A stretch of 5,232 bases of DNA from Leptospiraceae bacterium (GTDB lineage Bacteria; Spirochaetota; Leptospiria; Turneriellales; Turneriellaceae). Shown here piece by piece: positions 4,793 to 5,232 of the stretch (its first letter is position 1; each line of letters starts with the position of its first letter). The translations under genes and the position numbers were made by a program. The stretch lies in contig JANWWX010000096.1 of assembly GCA_025057195.1 (NCBI GenBank), positions 1-5,232 of the forward strand. The letters run 5' to 3'. Below the pieces are notes generated by a model. That model did no database searches, was not told the origin of the DNA, and saw only the letters and a list, made by a program, of their open reading frames with translations.

Positions 4793-5158
4793 ATGCAGCC
4801 AGCCAAGGACCGCCGCAGCACACACCGCGTGACCGCAGGTGCGTTTATCGAGTACCGTGTGGCGATTGATGGAACCATGATCAAAGATGCCATCATGAGC
4901 GATATTTCCGAAGGCGGGATGATGGTGCTGGCAGAGAGTGCCGACATGACCCGGGACATCCAACCGGGCGAGGCGATCAGCGGCGAAATCCTGCACGACC
5001 GCACCAAGTTCCAGTTCCGTTTTAGCGGCACCCTGGTCTGGAAGCAACCGCGGGAAATGCGCTCGCGCAAATACATCGCCCTGGGCATTAAGTTCTCGCC
5101 GGAAGTGCAGCTGCCAGCACAGATCTACGCGATCCTGATGGCAGACCACGATTTTTAG
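4793..5158 (+). CDS. Single-domain PilZ protein, probable cyclic-di-GMP receptor
   Basis: A 121-residue protein consisting of little more than a PilZ domain. Both cyclic-di-GMP binding motifs are intact: RxxxR as R8-S-T-H-R12 near the N-terminus and DxSxxG as D37-I-S39-E-G-G42. The beta-barrel continues through FQFRFSGTLVW (73-83) and YIALGIKF (94-101), with a short C-terminal helix (QLPAQIYAILM). There is no YcgR-type N-terminal domain, no signal peptide and no membrane segment, so it should be cytoplasmic. Known PilZ proteins bind the second messenger and alter motor behaviour, adhesion or other outputs. Its place 10 bases after the flagellar TPR gene suggests a link to motility, but many spirochete PilZ proteins have unknown targets. 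Domain assignment is firm; the output is inference. Confidence 0.9.
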   Translation: MQPAKDRRSTHRVTAGAFIEYRVAIDGTMIKDAIMSDISEGGMMVLAESADMTRDIQPGEAISGEILHDRTKFQFRFSGTLVWKQPREMRSRKYIALGIKFSPEVQLPAQIYAILMADHDF

Positions 5159-5169
5159 CCAAGGCTGTC

Positions 5170-5232
5170 ATGCGGGCCCTTCTGGGGCAGTTGGCACGCA
5201 TTGCTGCAGAATATTCGGCGGTCATGCTGCTT
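5170..5232 (+). CDS. Start of an unidentified downstream gene (partial)
   Basis: An ATG at 5170 opens a frame of 21 codons that continues past the right edge: MRALLGQLARIAAEY followed by SAVMLL. AAGG at 5161-5164, 5 bases before the ATG, is a reasonable ribosome binding site, and the gene would begin 11 bases after the PilZ stop with no terminator between. The visible residues look like an amphipathic or hydrophobic helix. Too little is present to name a family, and another start further on cannot be excluded. Confidence 0.4.
   Translation, partial: MRALLGQLARIAAEYSAVMLL

Noticed and set aside
4782..4830. TPR-PilZ fusion by frameshift
   Set aside because: Both alternative frames after the A-run meet stops (near 4777 in +1 and near 4830 in -1), so no shift yields a fused protein.
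4498..5088. Antisense open frame of 196 codons opposite the TPR and PilZ genes
   Set aside because: Its poly-Phe stretch is just the reverse of the GAAAAA repeat, and the PilZ and TPR motifs on the plus strand are clear.
5191..5205. TTGGCACGCATTGCT as a sigma-54 promoter
   Set aside because: It resembles the consensus, but GG and GC are 8 bases apart instead of 10, and it lies inside the likely downstream coding region.

Overview
The window is a tightly packed stretch of plus-strand genes whose core is a flagellar rod/ring gene cluster, flgG-flgA-flgH-flgI-flgJ. It is followed by a periplasmic TPR protein and a PilZ-domain protein. The organism is most likely a spirochete with periplasmic flagella, probably in or near the Leptospirales; the moderate G+C coding style would suit a Turneriella- or Leptonema-like genome better than an AT-rich Leptospira. 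The evidence is the spirochete-type FlgG N-terminus (MVRSLWTSATGM, then FEDLLYQ and AGTP), a FlgJ with only the rod-binding domain, and an FlgH without a lipobox. The lineage is an inference from remembered family features, not from a search.

Layout. Positions 2-154 hold the end of a membrane protein, which overlaps by ATGA a 100-residue protein of unknown function (151-453). A 96-base gap (454-549) follows. It is the only non-coding stretch of any size and contains a small set of CTAAG/CTTAG inverted and direct repeats; any flagellar promoter in this window would most easily lie here or inside the preceding gene. From flgG on (start chosen at 550), each gene touches or overlaps the next: flgG/flgA by 1 base, then flgA/flgH, flgH/flgI and flgI/flgJ each by ATGA, and flgJ/TPR by 11 bases. 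The PilZ gene (4793-5158) follows 10 bases after the TPR gene, and another reading frame opens at 5170 and runs off the window. No terminator is visible, so the operon probably continues beyond the right edge.

How the genes work together. FlgG forms the distal rod. FlgJ caps the growing rod. FlgA chaperones FlgI, the P-ring protein. FlgH is the L-ring homologue. The exported TPR protein may be a periplasmic scaffold for the motor, and the PilZ protein could carry a cyclic-di-GMP signal to motility.

The most notable observations concern the ring module. FlgH lacks the lipobox and carries a Pro-rich plus helical C-terminal tail. FlgI has no cysteines, an enlarged central loop and a shortened C-terminal loop. 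FlgA looks trimmed in the middle. Together this suggests ring proteins remodelled for flagella that never cross the outer membrane. I see no mobile element, CRISPR array, tRNA or rRNA.
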